Below, in pieces: positions 39,004 through 51,009 of a stretch of DNA of 64,000 nucleotides (position 1 is the first letter of the stretch; the number at the start of each line of letters is the position of its first letter). The position numbers and the translations under genes are program-made. The notes beneath the pieces were generated by a model that had not been told where the DNA came from, searched no databases, and saw nothing but the letters and a program-made list of their open reading frames with translations. Source of the DNA: Oxyruncus cristatus (taxonomy: Eukaryota > Chordata > Aves > Passeriformes > Cotingidae). The DNA lies in contig VXAY01002210.1 in the NCBI GenBank assembly GCA_013399855.1, positions 976 to 64,975 on the forward strand. The letters run 5' to 3'.

Positions 39004-39610
39004 TTGTCACTTCATCACACATTGAGCTCCTTCCTCCTCAGGGGGAGGATTCTTCCCACTCTTCCCCTGCTCCAGTGCTGGGTCCTACCCAAGGAGGCAG
39101 TTCTGCAGGAACTGCTCTATCAGGAGTCCTTTCCACACGTCCTTTCCATGAGATCAGTCCTTCAGGACCAGGATGACACCCCACGGGGTCACAAGTCCTG
39201 CCTGAAGAACTGTTCCAGTGTGAGCTCCTCTCTCCACAGGTCCTGCCAGAAAATCTTCTCCGGTTTGGGCTTCCCATGGGGTCACAGCTCCCTTTGGGCA
39301 TCCCCCTGCTCCAGTGTGGAGTCCTCCATGGGCTACAGGAGGATCTCTGCTCCCCCATGGACCTCCCTGGGCTGCAGGGGCACAGCTGCCCCACATGGGC
39401 TGCCCCACAGGATGCAGGGGAATCTCTGCTCCAGCACCTGGAGCACCTCCTGCCCCTCCTTCCTCACTGACTTTGGTGTTTGCAGGGCTGTTTCTCTCAT
39501 ATTCCCACTCCTCTCTCTTGGTTTCATGTAGGCAAATTCTGGCACCTTCTCACGGAAACTACCCCTGCAGCCCCCCCTGCACCAAAGCCTCGCAACACAA
39601 ACCCAACACA
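39004..39610 (-). mobile_element. 5' half of the same LTR type, minus orientation
   Basis: On the minus strand it starts at the LTR terminus TGTGTTGGGTTTGTG (39610) and runs through the imperfect repeats built on ctccagtgtggagtcctcc-like units (39060-39440) to the ctcctcaggggg segment at about 39035. It covers the part of the LTR that the preceding plus-oriented segment lacks, with about 20 bp shared at the join. Both segments together would rebuild one full-length LTR. Confidence 0.75.
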
Positions 39611-39848
39611 ATGAGGTAGATCCTTCTCATAATCCATATTCCTGAAGTCCTGGAAATACCTGAATTGCCAAGACAGACTCAACAGGTGTTCTGGAGGTGC
39701 TTTATCCCAGGAGTTGCTTCCTCCAGGAAGAGGAGTGAGACAGCAGCAAGCCTAAATCTGCACATGCAACACCCTCTTAATGCCTTTCTGCTGTGAGGAG
39801 GTGGAATCTTGACCTCTTTGTCACCTCCTTGCACTTTGGATCAATGCC

Positions 39849-40052
39849 AAAAAAAACAAAAAAAACCCCAAAAAACAAAACAAAACAAAACAAAACAANC
39901 CCAAAAAAAAAAAACAAAACAAAAAAAAACAAAAAAACCAAACCAAACAAAAAAAAAAAAAAAAGAAAAAACAAAACAAACAAAAAAACAACAAACAAAA
40001 CAAACAAAACAAAAAAAAACTCAAAAAAAAAAAGACAAAAAAACCCCCAAAC
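39849..40052. repeat. CAAAA-rich A/C tract with one ambiguous base
   Basis: About 200 bp of A-rich sequence with CAAAA, CAAA and CAAAAA units, containing a single N at 39899. It lies directly beside the 3' end of the minus-oriented CR1 that begins at 40055. Confidence 0.9.
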
Positions 40053-40054
40053 CT

Positions 40055-40395
40055 GAATCATGGACTCATTTAGGTTGGAAAAGACCTTTAAGATCAAGAT
40101 CAAGTCCAACCATTAGCCCAGCACAGCCAAATCCATCACTAAACCCTGTGTCTAAGTAACACATCTACACTGCCCCTAAATCCCTGCAGGGATAGTGAGT
40201 CAATCACTTCCCTGGACAGCTTCTTCCAATGCTGGACAACTCTTCCAGTGAAGAAATTGTTCCTGATATCCAACACAAACCTCTCCTGGCAAATCTTGAG
40301 GTCATTTGCTCTTGTTCTATCTCTTGCTACTTGGGAGAAGAGACCAAACCCCACCTGGCTATAACCTCCTTCCAGGTGGTTGCAGAGGGTGGTTG
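40055..40395 (-). mobile_element. CR1 3' fragment, about 340 bp
   Basis: The tail gaatcatggactcatttagg abuts the A-rich tract. A duplicated agatcaagatcaag follows. It ends near ggtggttgcagagggtggtt. Confidence 0.9.
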
Positions 40396-42916
40396 CGAAC
40401 CTTAAAAATCCATACAAGCCTTACACAGGATTTTTGCCACCACTGTTCCACTCAGAGTAGGTTGCTTTCCACGTTTCAGTGCAATTCTTTATTTATTCTT
40501 TATTTCTTTATATTTAATTCCCCACACTCCTGTCCACAGGAGGCATTTAGGGTGAGGACTTGCTGCTCGTGGGATGTGGTGTCAGTGCTTGGAGCAAAAT
40601 ATAACACAGGAATCTGTGGTTTGCTTCCCCCAGTCCTGATCAGGAGGGGGGAAATGCTTCTGATGCCTGTGGAGCTCTTGGGTGCTGTGACAGCTCCAAG
40701 CACCACGGACAGCGGCTTTGGAAGGGACAGGAGAAATCCCAGCAAGCGGCTGAGCAGGGATGTCTTTCAGTTCCTCTTCCAGACAAGCCAAACACAAAAC
40801 ATGACCAGGCTTATAAGGTCTTGTCTCTGGTGACCTGGATCTAATTAATGTCCGAAGGGAATTGCAGAGGTCCAGGACGACACACATGGCAAAGGTACCT
40901 ACAGGAACATCCTTTAGCCTAATGTTAATGAAAACTGCCCGTGTTTGCCACGTTAATCTTCCCCGCCTATTAATTATTTCACACTAATTTGAAGCTCCTA
41001 ATGGCTTTTCTGCAGCCAGGTGAAGTCAATTGCCTCCCTGAACTCAATTCTGCAGCAAACCCAAAATAACTCAAAAGTTCCAGAAAAGAAGAAGCAATAA
41101 TTAAAGGAACTCCAATAAAAAAAGGCGGGGAACAGGAAAAACAGGACAGGAATTTGATCTTTCTACTTATGATACCTAATGTGGCTGTAGCAAAGCAACT
41201 CAGCACCTCAAAGCATAAAGCACCACCAAGAATTATATCCGTGTTCTGTTAAAGAAAGTCACAGATTTCCTGCACCTGAATCTCTCCTTTGAAAGCTTTA
41301 AGTGAACTTACAGCATCATCCTTTGCTGAAGAAACTCCAAAAAGGAAGTTCCCTGGTATTCAGACTGCTTGGTTTTTTTACCATGAGACACCTGCAAGGA
41401 GTAAAGAGCAGGTAGGGAGCAACCTGCTCACTCTGATTTCAAACCATGCACCCCAAATCCTCAGTTTACCTCCGCTAATGTGGATTAAGTACCACCGCAC
41501 CCAGCCCTGGGGCTCAGCCCCTTCACAGCCCAGCTGAATGGATAAATCTCACCCATCGAGCACCTTGTTCCTTCTCCAGGACCGCAGCAGCCATTGCAAG
41601 GCTTCAATCCCTACCTTGAAGATTTTTCATAGAATTATCTAAGAGAGTAACTCTTTATTGAAGACTATGATCCGCGATCCATGTGCCTCTGGCACTGGGA
41701 AATGAGCTCAGGGGAGAGGAAGAGATTGGTTTCCGGCTGCTGGCCCAAGAGTAAGAGGTTTGCTCTGGAGCAAAATGGTAAATTCATGTCTTTATTTCAG
41801 TTTTTCCGCCACAACAGACATAAAAATGAGAAGGTGGAAGAAGGTGAAGGAGGCAAAGGCAGGAAAAGAGTAAAGGTAAAGGAACCAATTATCTTGGGAA
41901 GAAGAAAATGCTTAAGAAAACAGACAAGCAAGAACTGGTGGGTGCACAGACACCTAAACCCACTCCGGACAAGTCCTTTAGCCACCAATACTTCCCAGGG
42001 TGCTCCTCCCTGGGGACTCTGGTGTCTGATCCCATGTTTCAAACCAGTTCTTGGTCTCTTCCACTGCAAGAACACTGTTTTGGTCTTCTGCTGCCTTTCC
42101 ATTTCATATAAACCACAGGAACCTCGTTTCTCCTCATCACCTCTGCTCTCTTGTTGAAACTGGTCAAAAAACCCTAAAAAAGCACCAGGATAGAAGGGCT
42201 TGGCCAAGAGCATGTTTGAAAAAGGCTCCTTTCCTCAAGGAAAAGAGCTTAAAACAGAAGGGGAAATATGGAAGGGAAGGAGAGAAGCAGCATCACGTCT
42301 AATGTTGCAAAGTCGCTCCTGGCATTCGAACGTAGGAGGTTTTTATTTCCTCCTGCTGAAGTTTGAGTGAAATGAGTGATAAAGGAAAATGTAAGCAAAA
42401 ATCACACTCATCAGGCAATGTGATTTTCATCAGCGTTGGAAAACGTGACGCTGTTTCACGTGGAAAAGCTCTGAGGGTCTTTGCTGCAGATTTGGGCAGT
42501 GACTTGGACAAAAGAAACCTGAGTCTCCTCAGTACAGAGAGCACAAAGAGGGGGCAGCAAGGGGATTCCAAGCTTAAAAATGGCCTGAAGCTAGTGTTTG
42601 CATCAATTCTCTTCCCCTTCTCACACAGTGGGGTCAGTGTATTCCAGAACACAATTACCTGTGGGTTAACTCAAGGTCTGTGTTTGCATTAACACTTCTA
42701 AACTCCTCTCCATTTTTTTTTTAATCATCTTCCTGATTTGTCCAAGTTCTTTTGAACATACAAAATAATTTTTTTTCCTCGCTTTAGAAATGAAGCTTTT
42801 CCTGAAGGTGTCTTAGGTGGAAGAACTTCATCCCACCCATCCTAACAGGAGATGGGATAAGTATTGAAGTACCTTCCTCCTCCTCCTCTCACTGAGAGAA
42901 AACCAAGAACCAGGAA
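40396..42916. other. Repeat-poor intronic stretch with TAAT cluster
   Basis: About 2.5 kb. It includes a dense TAAT/ATTA patch at 40915-41005. The 41680-42160 and 42363-42692 parts are open in one frame but not recognised. Confidence 0.55.
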
Positions 42917-43215
42917 CATAGAACATCCTGAGTTGGAAGGGGCCCACAAGGATCATCAAGGTCCAACTCCTGGCCCTGCACAAGACAACACCAAGAATCC
43001 CCCTGAGTGTGCCTGAGAGTGTTGTCCAAATGCTCCCTGAGCTCTGTCAGCCTTGGTGCTGTGCCCACTGCCCTGAGGAGCCTGTTCAGTGCTCTGGGGC
43101 AAGAACCTTTTCCCAATATCCAATCTAACCCTCCCCTGACACAGCTTCAGGCCATTCCCTCAGGTCCTGTCTCTGGTCCCCACAGAAAAGGGATCAGTGC
43201 CTGCCCCTCCACTTC
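42917..43215 (-). mobile_element. CR1 3' fragment, subfamily with catcctgagttgg tail
   Basis: It contains ggtccaactcctggccctgc and gtgcctgagagtgttgtcca, the features of a CR1 subfamily distinct from most copies here but shared with the one at 58621. Confidence 0.88.
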
Positions 43216-44267
43216 AGTCTCACCCTGCAGAATTACCCTGCTCCCAACTTACTTCCCCATCAGACACACTTGAAGAAAAAATACTGAGAAAGTCAAAGTA
43301 AAAACCCTCCCATCTAATTAACAGCTCAGATTTTTTTTCTTTGGAAGTCCTACCACTTCTATAGGAAGTTGACAACAGGACACAGATATTTTATAATCTC
43401 TAATTCAACTTAAGTTCAGGGCCTAAACTCCATGAGTGGCTAAGACCAAGGAGGTAAAGGAGGCAGGGAGAGTCATTTCAGGTTGGTAAAGACCCCAGCT
43501 GGGCAAGAAATTTTTTCTTGGGCTCTCAGAGGCACTTTCAATACCTAAGCTTTTTTCCAGACTCTGAGATTTGTGCTTTAATTAACATTCCCACAGAAGT
43601 AACTGCAGTGTACAGTGTCCCCAGCACAAATGTTCCCAGTAGACCTTGTAAGTTTTTACTGGAGCTCAGCATGGTTCTTCCTTGTAAAAGCCTTGGAAAT
43701 AAAATAATAAAGAAGCTTTACATATATATGCAATACATATTTCTGAGAGAAATGTTAAATACAGAGCCTATCCCAAGGAAAGTCTAAGAAGCCAAGGAAA
43801 AAGGCTCTTCAGGCAAAAGCTTCCCATGTAAGTGAGGTCCAAACTCTGCAGCTTGGCGAGTGCCTGTGCTCTGGTGGCATCAGAAGGGACAGCCCAGTCA
43901 CGGAGAACCATCCCTTGTGGAATTCCAGAAGGTAAAGGATGAGCATTAACTTGCAGTGAAAGTCAATCTCAGAAATAAGGGAAGACACAGAGTTAGGGAA
44001 TTCTCTCCTCCCCGACCTACCTGAGGAGAACACAATTTGTGCACTTCCATTTCAATCAGCCAAGAGCTAAGGTTTTTTTCCTAAGCCACTTGAAAGGAGC
44101 ATTAAACCCAGGGGTGCTGTGTCATATTCCCATCCTCCCCATGAGGGAATTCCCTCCCCACGCAATTCCAAACACAGAACCAAAACTCAGCCACAAAAAC
44201 GCAAATCTGTGTATTCTTAAGGAGGGGTTGCCAGAGAAAAGGAAGCATAAGGGAATGTTAGAGATCA
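43216..44267. other. Intronic sequence with ambiguous open stretch
   Basis: On the minus strand 43810-44020 has acceptor-like signals (tgttctcctcag) and long open frames, but no consistent donor or recognised protein. Confidence 0.5.
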
Positions 44268-44454
44268 GTGAGGCACTGGAAAAGGTTGCCCAGAGAAGCT
44301 GTGGATGCCCCATCCCTGGAAGTGCTCATGATAAAACTGGATTCCATCCTGAGCGACCTGGTCTAGTGGAAAGTATTCCTGCCCCTGGAATGGGGTTTGG
44401 AATGAGGTGATCTTTAAGGTTTCTCCCAACACAACCATTCTCTGGGTCTATGAT
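44268..44454 (+). mobile_element. CR1 3' fragment, about 185 bp
   Basis: It runs from aggttgcccagagaagctgt to ctctgggtctatgatt, the plus-strand 3' UTR portion. Confidence 0.88.
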
Positions 44455-44743
44455 TAATTATCTTTTTACGGTGCAATCAAGATTCAATCAGATCTGCTTT
44501 GTGTTATTTCTAGTTAAGATGCTACTACTCACTTTTGTTTCCTTCTTTAGCATATCTGCTGACAACAAACTGCTGGAGAAGAAAGAAATGAGACTTTTTA
44601 GGTGCAAAACTAGTGCTGGAATCTTCTCAGCCCTGCAGCTCATCCCACGTGCCCAGGACAGCCCGACTGCACACACTGCCAGGGTATCAGCTCCTGTAGA
44701 AGGAGTCTGGACAAGGAGATTTCCACCCATGAGAAACCATATG

Positions 44744-44805
44744 TTGATGGTTTGGCTTGGAAGGGACCTTAAAGACCACCCAGTTCCAACCCCACCTGCC
44801 CCGGA
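44744..44805 (-). mobile_element. CR1 3' stub beside the orphan exon
   Basis: Only about 60 bp of CR1 tail (gtttggcttggaagggacct to the cctgccccgg segment) remains. It is truncated 24 bp from the orphan exon's donor. Confidence 0.85.
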
Positions 44806-44829
44806 CACAGAAATGTGTTGGCCACTCAC

Positions 44830-44947
44830 TTTTCAGCTGGCCAAGAGGAGAATTCCTCCTTGGTGAGCACCACGTCGTTCCCTGTGGCCACGTGAGCAAT
44901 AAGAGCCCTGCCCAAATTTGCTCCAGCTCTGAAGGTGGCTTTGGTGA
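44830..44947 (-). CDS. Orphan exon-like segment, product unknown
   Basis: On the minus strand 118 bp lie between a good acceptor (ttttgctgttcag) and a consensus donor (gtgagtgg). The frame is 2 bases, 38 open codons, then 2 bases. It includes FRAGANLGRALIAHV and, a little later, GNDVVLTKEEFSSWP. The composition is more GC-rich than the surrounding intron and looks protein-like, with an EF-hand-like LTKEEF run, but I do not recognise a family. Its 2-base tail does not match the phase required by the TSNARE1 exon at 36013 or by the candidate at 36470, so if it belongs to TSNARE1 another exon must lie between. It could instead be an exon of an overlapping gene, a decayed exon or a chance open stretch. 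A truncated CR1 ends about 24 bp beyond its donor. Confidence 0.4.
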
Positions 44948-46597
44948 CTGAACAGCAAAACCACGACCTAAATCCTGGAGAGTCTCCATGAACAATCTTG
45001 ACAAGGAGTAGAGAAACCTCAGACAGCACCAGAAAGAGCATGAGAGAAAGTTTCTGGCATAATGTGTCACCCAGAAGATGAGATACAGTACAAAGTAAAA
45101 GTGGTGAGATGAAGCAGAGATGCTGCTTCCAACTGATGATTGGGAGGAAAATACCCAACAAAATTCGTGAAAAAAGTCCCAACCAACCAACAAACTTTGC
45201 TAAATTATTACCCCGACAGTTTATTTTAATGTATAACAAGTCCCCTGCTTTTGCAGGGTGAGTGGGAATTTAACAGATCTTTTTTTTCCCAGAAGTGGGT
45301 GACAGTTTGTGCTTTTCAGTCTTTTCTTTTCAAGCTTATTAGAGATGTTAGAAAGTGAACATCAGCCTGATAGTCTCTACATCTGCATTAAACCACACTG
45401 CTGCCAGAAAAAAAACCTGTTCTCATCCTGCACTGCTTTTCAGGCAGCAGTGAAAAAAAATAAAAGTTAAAAACAACCAGCATGAAAATCAAACCAAAAA
45501 TAAAAACCGCTGCCTTCTAATTTCTACAACAAGAAGAACGGCAGCTCTGGTTGATTTACTAGAAGGAAATATCAGAGACTCACAGTCTGTTACTAAAATA
45601 AAAAGCCCATCAATTCGTGGCTGCAACGTGATGGTTAAAAGTGATTTGAAGGTCAGGCATGGCTGGCAGCCCCTGGAAAATATGTTGGGGGGATTCTCAG
45701 CCCTCTTTCACCTGCTCAGATCCCTGTAAAATGACTTAAGTAATTCAGAGAATCACTGCTTTCACCACGAACCCCCACAGGGGCTGAGGGGCTCTTGTCC
45801 AGACAGGACAATGAGGGAGAATGTTGATTTTCTGTGATGGTTAAACACTAAATAAGACTTAAAATTTTAAGCCAAATTTTATGAAGAATAAGCACAGAGT
45901 AGAGCTGGATTAAGAAGCTGCTAATTCCGGAGGTGTGGAATTTTTTGCTTTGGTTGGACAGTTTTACAATTAAGAATTTTTCTCCATTTTTAGAGCAACG
46001 GGGAGACAAACTTTAAAGGTTTTGCATAATTCTGATGCATTAAGTCACTTTTAAATAACGCAAAATAACCTTGGGTTTTTTTTATTATTTTTGCTGACGG
46101 TGGATTAGGAGGGAGTTGAAAGGACAATTCATTTTTGATTGAAATAAATCAATGTACTGGAAAATACCAATTATTTTATGAAATCCTATTCCTTCCTGCC
46201 TTCCAAGATGGAAAGTCTAATCATGTTCCCTTCTTCATGCTCCAAAGCAGTAGCAGGAACAAGAATTAAGGCAGTGTCTGTGTGTATTTTTGAAAGGATA
46301 CCCAAGTCATTAAGGAAAAAAGGAAAAAAAAAAAAAAAAGGCAATATAAGTTGTTTGACAGTTTGTTTCATGTTTAATGATGATGCGGTGTGAGTATATA
46401 AATAAAACCCGAGCAAAAGCGAGTTTTGTTTGCTCTGCTCTCTTCCAAGGATAGTCTGCAGCCCTGTGTTAATGCAAACCCAAACAGCACCAACGGGGTG
46501 TGCAAATGCAAAGGAATTGACTGTAAAGCGAAGTGGAAATGATTGATTAATGTGACACTTCCTGCCCAAGCTGTGGGACACGTAACATGAAAACAGC

Positions 46598-46633
<36 letters not shown>

Positions 46634-47003
46634 ACTAGTTCTGCTTATGATCAGTGTAAGGCCTTATTCTGCGTGANAGCCCAAATATTTTTGAAACGTC
46701 GTTATTTAAAGATGTGTTGGTGATATAAATCACAAAATACTGTTTTTATTTTTAAACTAGCACTTCATCAGCCTCTCTTCTGGTCTTATTAATGAACTCG
46801 GCACTAATTGCCTTCTTAGAAAATGTCTTTTGAAAGATCCAGGCTATTAATGACAAAATTGAGATTTTTTTATTTTTTTTTTTTCCCTTATTGAGTCCAT
46901 GTAATGCAAGGAAGTGGTACCAGAAAAATCAGCCATAAAAGAAAGAAACCTTAAAAATATCACCTCACCACAGTTTCCAGTTGAACACATTTATTGGGAT
47001 GGA
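44948..47003. other. Intronic sequence upstream of the orphan exon
   Basis: AT-rich. It holds a 27-base A run at about 46602 and an N at 46677. No second exon was recognised next to the orphan exon. Confidence 0.55.
46677..46677. other. Single ambiguous base
   Basis: One N within gcgtganagc, in non-coding sequence about 50 bp after a 27-base A run. Another single N is at 39899. Confidence 1.
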
Positions 47004-47143
47004 TATCCTACCCCTGCAAGTGTCCAAGGCCAGGCTGGATGGGACTCTGAGCAACCTGGGCTAGTGGAAGGTGTGCCTGCCCAAGGCAGGGGTTGGAACT
47101 GGATGATCTCTGGGATCCCTTCCAACCCAAACCATTCCATGGT
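47004..47143 (+). mobile_element. CR1 3' fragment, about 140 bp
   Basis: It contains aagtgtccaaggccaggctg and ccaacccaaaccattccatg. Confidence 0.88.
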
Positions 47144-48791
47144 CCAGGTAAACGGGTATTTTCTTCGCTCCTTTGTAAATTATGTTTTTTACAAAGAAAA
47201 TCCTGAATTGTAGATAAGAATGTGTGATCCCAGTGGATATTATGGATAATTCACGAGCTTATCCTTACTACCACCTTACCAGAGAGGCTCCAGGGTTGGG
47301 ATGAGTCACTATTCCAACAGGAGCAATGAGAGAGGAGCCTCAGGGTACCAGTAGTGATGACACTGAGATGGAGATGACCATGGGGTGGGAGAAGGGAGTG
47401 CTCTCCTCGATGCCTTGCTCCCTGGCACCCAGTGACCTCATTCAGCCTCTCCCCAGCCCCTTGGCCTTTCCTAGTCCACACAGAAGAAGAGCTGTAGGAG
47501 GACAGGACACCCTGTGCATGAGAGCTGTGCAGGTAAAGGATGCGCTGCTGGACCCTCAAGTTGCTTCAGAGTCAGCCACACTTGTTGCAGCACAAGGCTG
47601 AAGCAGCTCTAGTAAAGAAAATGCCTTTTCCTCCCATTTCTCTTCTCTTCATCACTTCCTTCGTTGATCAGGACTACAATTTCAGGCCACCTCAAGGATA
47701 CAGAAGACAGATTGTCCCCGCAGTAAGTAAAAGCGAAATTCTTGGAGAGACCTCGTGGAGTCATTGAGACCTGTCCGGAGAGTTTTCACAAACTAGAAGC
47801 CCTCAAGAGATTAATTGAGATCTGGGATGCCAGGACAACAACCTGCATCCTGGCAAAGTGGATGCACTGGGAAAAGCAACAGCTGGAATCTATCTGTGGG
47901 GAAAAGTGGTTTGTGCATGGACAGTATTGCAAGTGCCGGAGCAGATTTTCAAGCTAAGAATAAAGGCACCTTTCTCTTCTGGAGAACTTCAATTCTCCAG
48001 CAAAAAAAAAGGAGCAGGGTGATTTATTAGAAGTCCTAAAGACAAATGAAAAAGTGTAATACACCCTTTGCCATTTATTGGTGATCTTTGTCTACAAGTT
48101 TAAATAAGAAAACTATACTGCTAATTTATGCATAATACTTTATATACCTTCTCAGCATTTACTGAAGGGGGGAAGGAAAATTACTTTTGTTTGCTTAAGA
48201 TGAACCATAACAGAAACCATCTGGCTCAAAGAACCAGCTCTTTTGGAAGAAAACACAAAACTCATACAGGGTTTTATAATCCATATGTACAAAATCCCAT
48301 GCCGTGTTCAGGAAGATGAAATACCATCTGCCAGAGCTTCTGAAAGTCTCCTGGGTTTGTTTCTGTGGGATAATATTTTGCAGATCTGGTCATCCACAGC
48401 TTATGGGATCTGCAACTGGTCAGCAGAGGTTGTAGCCACGACCATAAAATGTCCTTGTTTTCTTGTTCCACAGCTACTGCTGGAGTTATTCACTGGAAAG
48501 GAAAGGCTCAGCTCCCTCTCCCTGGGATTCACATGGACCAAGTTTTGGGTTCTCAGACCGTGGGCAAGTTACTGGGAAGCCCCTCTATTGTTCATCACTA
48601 GTGAGATGGTCAGTGTGGGCAAACATTACACAGTCAGTCTTTTATATTTTTGCACACAGAGGGACATTGACTCAGCAACAGCCCTTCCTCCCCTGCCAAG
48701 GCAGAAGCAGAGGGGAACATCACCTCACATAGAAAAAAAAAAAATGACTGCTGTCTCACAGACAATGTCAGGCATGATCACTGAGCGGTGG
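47144..48791. other. Intronic sequence with weak exon-like segment
   Basis: It holds the plus-strand exon-like segment at 47672. Otherwise it is unique-looking sequence. Confidence 0.5.
47672..47722 (+). other. Plus-strand exon-like segment, low support
   Basis: A 51-bp open segment of 17 codons (DYNFRPPQGYRRQIVPA), phase 0 at both ends. It is preceded by a long C/T-rich tract ending in gttgatcag and followed by a consensus gtaagtaa donor. It lies on the strand opposite TSNARE1. Splice signals are strong, but the segment is short, unrecognised and without a neighbouring partner exon, so it may be a cryptic or chance exon. Confidence 0.15.
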
Positions 48792-49042
48792 AGTGGTTGG
48801 AGTTGGAGGGGATGATAAAGATCATTGAGTTCCAAACCCCTGCCATGGGCAGGGACACCTTTCACTAGCCCAGGTTGCTCCAAGCCCCATCCAACCTGGC
48901 CTTGAACACTTCCAGGGATGAGGCAGCCACAGTTTGGGTAACCTGTGCCAGGGCCTCCCCACCCTCCCAGTAAAGAATTTCTTACTAATATTTAATCTAA
49001 AGCCATTCCTGCTTGTCCCATCTGTACATGCCACTGTCAAAA
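48792..49042 (-). mobile_element. CR1 3' fragment, about 250 bp
   Basis: It contains gttggaggggatgataaaga and ctccaagccccatccaacct. The usual bases between cagccacag and ttgggtaacc are partly deleted. Confidence 0.9.
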
Positions 49043-50471
49043 GTAATCTCACAGATCTCTCACTCTACATAACCACTCCCAACCCATGCAGAGCAACACA
49101 GCCCATGGCAGTGCCAAAATCTAAAATTAAAATAAAAGACAAGTTCACTAGAAGCTTACACAAAGCTACAGAAGAAATGTAGTTACTTTATGTATGATGT
49201 GATTTGGACAATGAACTTTATTCTCGTTCTTGCACAAGAAAAAAAAAAAAAAGAGAAAAAAAAAAGGACTGTATGGGTGTTAACATTTATTAGACATTAT
49301 TATATCACCCTCTCCACGTTTGGGCAAGCAAGAACTTCCCTTCTCCAAGGGGAAACCAGAAGAATTGCGATGCACTGGGGCTCAGCCCTGACATGCAGGA
49401 CACTGATCCACCCTCAGGCTTATCTGTGCCTGACAAAGTTGCAAGACAAAACTTGGGGTTTTTTTGCTGTTTAATTCAGCAGAACTTTGCTCTGTTTCTC
49501 ATTCTCAGCATGACTCATTAAATATCTGCAGCCCAGATTTTGCTCTTCATCCTAATTGAAAAGACTTCATTATGTACTCCAAGGAAGACTTTCTTCCCTT
49601 CTTTCAAAATAAAACTGAGACAGGGGGTTGAAGTATTTGCCTAAAAAAACCCCCAGTTCCATGGCACTGTGATACTGATGAGTGTGAGAAAGTGGAAGTG
49701 ACAGGAAACTGATGAAGAAAAGGCTGAATTAAATTTTTTAGACAACTGGTTTATTAGCTGAAGCATTCTGGTTTAGATCAACAGATCCAAATGCCAAACT
49801 CAGTAAAGCTCGCTTCAGCTGAAAGTTTTATTCTTTCTCCCTTTGCCAGAGTTGAAACAGCTCATTGTAAGGTCTCAGAGGGACATGTTTTGACATTTTG
49901 AACAAAAATACTGTGTATTCTCAAAATTTTTGCACACTGAAAATCCTCAAAGAGCAAGAAAACTGGAAAAAACAAGTGTTAAACAAGTGTTTTCCCCCAA
50001 ATATTTCAGTCAGTGCAACACTTCACTTCTTTCTCTTTTCTTTTGGTTTTTTTTTCTTTTTTTTTTTTTTCAAATTGCAGGTGAATTCTAAACATAATTC
50101 TCAGCCATAAGGAGGAAAAACTTACAAAGTAAATAAAGATCATTTACATCACCCCCCTGAGTACCACCAGCACTGCTCATGCAGAGAGAAATGGAGATAC
50201 AAGACAGAGAAGAGAGGTGGAAAACAAAACACATCTGAAAGATTCTGGCTCCAAGTGCAAAGCTCTGGGAGATGTGCAACCTCCAAAGGGTTTTTCCTTT
50301 GGAAAACATCGAGGAATCTTAAAGTGAACAATCATTTAAAGGCAGCCATTCAGTCAATAAATCCAACCAAGTCAATTTTGAACAATTTTATGTCGCTTTT
50401 CCTCTTGTAGCCTCCCTTCAAACATTCTTGTAAAGTGCTACAGGAATTTTCTGACACTCCACAACACATAT
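49043..50471. other. Intronic sequence, no gene seen
   Basis: AT-rich with A runs near 49240 and a T-rich tract near 50046-50070. Confidence 0.6.
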
Positions 50472-50580
50472 GATAGAATCATAGAATGGTCTGGCTTGGA
50501 AGGGGACACCTTCCACTATCCCAGGTTGCTCCAAGCCCCGTCCAACCTGGCGTAGGACACTTCCAGGGATGGAGCACCCA
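50472..50580 (-). mobile_element. CR1 3' fragment with internal deletion
   Basis: The tail atagaatggtctggcttgga is joined directly to ggggacaccttccactatcc, so about 45 bp normally present between these blocks is missing. Confidence 0.88.
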
Positions 50581-51009
50581 TGACTGCAGCTGAGCTCAAA
50601 GGAACCCTTTTCCATGTCTATTCCCTATCAGTTGCTCATAAAAGGGTTATCACCCGATTTTCAGCACACCTACAACCACTGCCTTCAGTGTGCACACCCC
50701 CAGTAACAGTAAATCTGAACACATCAGCAGCGTGTTGTTGCCAGCAGTGGCTCTCTGGATTTTTGTTGACGTCAGGATTACAACAATAAAATATAATGTT
50801 CCAGCAGAAGAAACAGGAATGCTGCCAAATCCCTGCTCCCAGAACCCTGTGCTTGTCCTGCATCCACCAGCATTAAATAGTTGGGACGAGCCGCTAAAGC
50901 CTGTGTCTGGTGTGGCTGGGGCAGGGGCTTATCCCGGTCAGCAGTGGCCACTTGATGGGGACCTATCTTGGGTGCCTGTCTGGGGATGCTGGACTGCCTT
51001 CTCTTTCCT
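50581..51009. other. Intronic sequence, no gene seen
   Basis: Unique-looking sequence between two CR1 remnants. Confidence 0.55.

Noticed and set aside
39004..39619. Proline/serine/cysteine-rich open frames up to 175 codons
   Set aside because: They are translation of the repeat-bearing LTR half, with no retroviral protein motif.
43810..44030. A minus-strand segment with a strong-looking acceptor and long open frames
   Set aside because: Two frames are open but neither has a good donor, and neither peptide is recognised. The support is too weak to call an exon.
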